DNA of 5,383 nucleotides. It comes from Candidatus Woesearchaeota archaeon. GTDB lineage: Archaea; Nanobdellota; Nanobdellia; Woesearchaeales; ARS49. Location: assembly GCA_019323555.1 (NCBI GenBank), contig JAHWHC010000029.1, positions 1 to 5,383 of the forward strand, written 5' to 3'. The notes beneath the pieces are model-generated. The model searched no databases. It was given only the letters and a program-made list of their open reading frames with translations, and was not told the DNA's origin. Positions 3,370 through 5,383 of this stretch are shown here, in pieces (position 1 is the stretch's first letter; every line of letters starts with the position of its first letter). Made by a program: the position numbers and the translations under genes.

Positions 3370-4869
3370 ATGAACTTAAAAGTAGAGGAAAAATCAGGGG
3401 CTCCTGTGATAGACCTGGCTCTGGACACTATTAATAAGAATAAGCAGGCCCTGGTTTTTGTCAACACAAAGCGTTCTGCAGAGAAGTGTGCAGAGGAGAT
3501 CAGCAAGAAAATAAAGAACATCTGTTTAGACGATCTTTCTAGCAAGGCGCTGAAGGCCCTTAGCAGGCCCACAAAGCAGTGCGAGAGACTGGCAAAGTGC
3601 TTGAAAGCAGGCATTGCTTTTCATCATGCTGGTTTGCATGCTAAACAAAAAGAGTTGATTGAGAATAATTTCAGGGAAGGCAATATAAAAATTATTTGCT
3701 GCACGCCGACTTTAGCAGCTGGTGTTGATCTTCCGGCATTCAGGGCAATTATTCGTGATGTAACAAGATTTACTAGCAGGGGCATGCAGCCTATTCCTGT
3801 TTTAGAGTATCTGCAGATGGCTGGCAGGGCAGGCAGGCCCTCTTTTGATGCTCATGGAGAGGCGATTGTGACAACAAGCTCTGATGCTGAGAAAGATTCT
3901 GTCTATGAAAAGTTTATTTTAGGAGAGCCAGAAGATATTTTTTCAAAGCTTGCTGTCGAGCCTGTCCTAAGAACGTATTTATTGTCTTTGATCTCAACAA
4001 AAGTTATTCAGTCTAAAGAGCAGATTTATGATTTTTTTGGCCAGACTTTCTGGGCGTATCAGTTCAAGGACATGGATAAATTAAAGAAAAATATAAACAA
4101 GATGTTAAAATTATTAGAAACATGGACTTTTATCCAGTTTTTGGATAATAAGTATAGATCAACTTTGCTAGGAAAAAGGATTGCAGAATTATATATTGAT
4201 CCTTTGACAGCGCATCACTTCTTGACCTGCCTGCAGAGGGCTAAAGAGACAAAACTAAAGCCATTGTCTCTGTTATTGCTTGTCTGCAACACTTTAGAGA
4301 TGTGGCCTTTGTTAAGGGTCAAGGTCAAGGAATATGATTTGATTCAAGAGGCTATTGCTAAACAAGAGGCACATATGATTGACAAAGAACCAAACATGTT
4401 TGAGCCAGAATATGACACTTATCTTAATGCTTTTAAGACTGCTTTGATGCTTGATGACTGGATTGAGGAAAAAGATGATGTTTATTTGCTGGAGCATTAT
4501 GATGTTCGGCCTGGAGAGACAAGGGCGAAATTAGAGAGAGCAAATTGGTTATTATACGCCTTGTACGAGATTGCAAGGATTGATCAGCAGCAGTTCTTGC
4601 TGAAAGATATTACTAAATTAAGATTCAGGTTAAAGCATGGTGCTAAAGAAGAATTGATTCCATTGTTGAGATTGAAAAATGTTGGCCGTATGAGGGCAAG
4701 GAAAATGTTCAAGAATGGAATAAAGGATTTAGGTGCAGTCAGAAGAGCAAAAGTAGATGTATTAGAAGGTTTGCTTGGAAAGAAGATTGCGCATGACATT
4801 AAAGAGCAGGTTGGTGAAAAGATTGAAGCAAAAGATGACAGAGGACAACTCAATAACTTTGTTCAGTGA
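3370..4869 (+). CDS. hel308: Hel308 helicase lacking the first RecA domain (499 aa)
   Basis: Hel308 (Hjm) is the archaeal superfamily 2 3'-5' DNA helicase that unwinds forked DNA in replication-coupled repair. Archaeal homologues have about 700-720 aa. This protein matches from about residue 220 to the end: motif IV ALVFVNTKRSAE (27-38), GIAFHHAGL (81-89), motif V CTPTLAAGVDLPAFRAIIRD (111-130), motif VI QMAGRAGRP (149-157), winged helix (about 200-275), ratchet domain (about 276-425) and HhH LKNVGRMRARKMFKNGIKDL (435-454). It ends GQLNNFVQ, like the short C-terminal interaction tail of homologues. Domain 1 with Walker A, DEAH box and SAT motif is wholly absent, and upstream lies a tRNA on the opposite strand. 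ATG 3370 is chosen because the TATA box lies 28 nt before it and earlier in-frame codons lie partly in tRNA-Ile. It overlaps the methyltransferase gene by 35 nt. Alone it cannot hydrolyse ATP. It may be half of a split gene or a remnant; conserved motifs and an open frame favour use. Confidence 0.85.
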   Translation: MNLKVEEKSGAPVIDLALDTINKNKQALVFVNTKRSAEKCAEEISKKIKNICLDDLSSKALKALSRPTKQCERLAKCLKAGIAFHHAGLHAKQKELIENNFREGNIKIICCTPTLAAGVDLPAFRAIIRDVTRFTSRGMQPIPVLEYLQMAGRAGRPSFDAHGEAIVTTSSDAEKDSVYEKFILGEPEDIFSKLAVEPVLRTYLLSLISTKVIQSKEQIYDFFGQTFWAYQFKDMDKLKKNINKMLKLLETWTFIQFLDNKYRSTLLGKRIAELYIDPLTAHHFLTCLQRAKETKLKPLSLLLLVCNTLEMWPLLRVKVKEYDLIQEAIAKQEAHMIDKEPNMFEPEYDTYLNAFKTALMLDDWIEEKDDVYLLEHYDVRPGETRAKLERANWLLYALYEIARIDQQQFLLKDITKLRFRLKHGAKEELIPLLRLKNVGRMRARKMFKNGIKDLGAVRRAKVDVLEGLLGKKIAHDIKEQVGEKIEAKDDRGQLNNFVQ

Positions 4870-5383
4870 GAAGTATCAAGAGCACTATCACTCTACAAAA
4901 GGCGCTGTTGAAGAGAGTTTTGAGAAGTTTGTAAAGCCCTGCAAGATTGCTGAGCTGGCAAAAAAAGGAAAAATAGTGCTTCTTGATGTCTGTTTTGGCG
5001 TTGGCTATAATTCTGCTGCAGCTATTGACGTTGCGCTAGAATCAAATCCTGATTGTAAAATTGAAATAATCGGTCTGGAAAACGACCAAAAGATTCTTGA
5101 TGAAAGAAAAAACCTTAATCCTGCTTTCAAGTATTATGATATAATAAAGGAAGAAAAAACAGATGACAGAATTAAAATAAAGATCCTATTAGGAGATGCA
5201 AGAGAGACAATAAAGCAAGTCCAAGAAAAAGTTGATGCAGTCTTCTTTGACCCATTCAGTCCAAAAGTCTGCCCAGAACTCTGGACTGCAGAATTCTTCA
5301 GGGATGTAAAGAATGTAATGAAGCCTGGCGCGATATTAACAACATATTCCTGTGCAAGAGTCGTCAGAGATAATATGAAAGCA
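4835..5383 (+). CDS. MnmC-like (DUF752) SAM methyltransferase, 3' end missing
   Basis: The 183 visible residues match the Methyltransf_30/DUF752 family, the methyltransferase half of bacterial MnmC, which makes mnm5U at tRNA wobble position 34; archaea have stand-alone homologues. Visible motifs are TLFSEKYQEHYHSTKGAVEE (8-27), the SAM-binding motif LLDVCFGVGYNS (49-60), the acidic GLEND (80-84), GDAR (120-123) and the family signature FFDPFSPKVCPELWTAEFF (137-155). The frame is open to the window end, so the C-terminus is not seen. ATG 4835 is chosen because family similarity begins within its first ten residues. It lies inside the last 35 nt of the Hel308 gene, and GGTGA at 4813-4817 is too far upstream for a normal site, so translation probably depends on coupling. 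The substrate is inferred: a wobble-uridine modification is likely but the exact archaeal product is not shown. Confidence 0.8.
   Translation, partial: MTEDNSITLFSEKYQEHYHSTKGAVEESFEKFVKPCKIAELAKKGKIVLLDVCFGVGYNSAAAIDVALESNPDCKIEIIGLENDQKILDERKNLNPAFKYYDIIKEEKTDDRIKIKILLGDARETIKQVQEKVDAVFFDPFSPKVCPELWTAEFFRDVKNVMKPGAILTTYSCARVVRDNMKA

Noticed and set aside
3357..4853. Minus-strand frames opposite the Hel308 gene (3357-3614, 4312-4497, 4584-4853)
   Set aside because: They mirror the coding strand, have no similarity or start signals, and the plus-strand protein is clearly conserved.
1..5383. CRISPR array, insertion sequence, toxin-antitoxin pair or phage gene
   Set aside because: No regularly spaced repeats, transposase motifs or paired small cytosolic ORFs were found. 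The only direct repeat noted is the tRNA-Asn 3' end pair.

Overview
The window looks like part of the chromosome of a DPANN-type archaeon, most like the Woesearchaeota/Pacearchaeota group. The signs are an AT-rich sequence, archaeal TATA boxes placed for leaderless or nearly leaderless mRNAs, GAGGTG Shine-Dalgarno sites inside operons, and two tRNA genes with introns at 37/38 that fold as bulge-helix-bulge. Archaeal gene families (Hel308, Dph2) are also present. The phylum is inferred from gene style, because there is no rRNA or other marker here.

Left part (1-1739, all minus strand). A leaderless-type promoter drives a short ORF that is the N-terminal quarter of diphthamide synthase Dph2. 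It stops after 84 codons and overlaps by 13 nt a gene for a polytopic membrane protein of unknown function. A new TATA box then leads into two closely spaced small membrane-anchored proteins (127 aa and at least 199 aa, the second running off the left edge). They share an N-terminal helix and the same order of four cysteines.

Middle (1791-3252). tRNA-Asn(GUU), with a 24-nt intron, lies on the plus strand. It is followed by a roughly 110-bp segment holding a second copy of the tRNA 3' end and three consecutive hairpins. On the minus strand are tRNA-Ile(GAU), with a 77-nt intron, and a plsX-like gene (331 aa). PlsX is an acyl-phosphate synthase of bacterial phospholipid synthesis and is not expected in a cell with ordinary archaeal ether lipids.

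Right part (3253-5383, plus strand). A TATA box 28 nt before an ATG starts a 499-aa protein that is Hel308 from the second RecA domain to the C-terminal HhH domain. The whole first RecA domain (Walker A and DEAH box) is absent, and no coding sequence for it lies upstream. It overlaps by 35 nt an MnmC-type (DUF752) methyltransferase gene that runs off the right edge.

The main points for a second look are the two partial genes that keep promoter-like starts (Hel308 without its ATPase half, Dph2 without its C-terminal two thirds), the plsX-like gene between tRNA genes, the duplicated tRNA-Asn 3' end, and the paired four-cysteine surface proteins. Translation and RNA genes dominate (two tRNAs, a tRNA methyltransferase, a diphthamide gene fragment), alongside one repair helicase and several membrane proteins.
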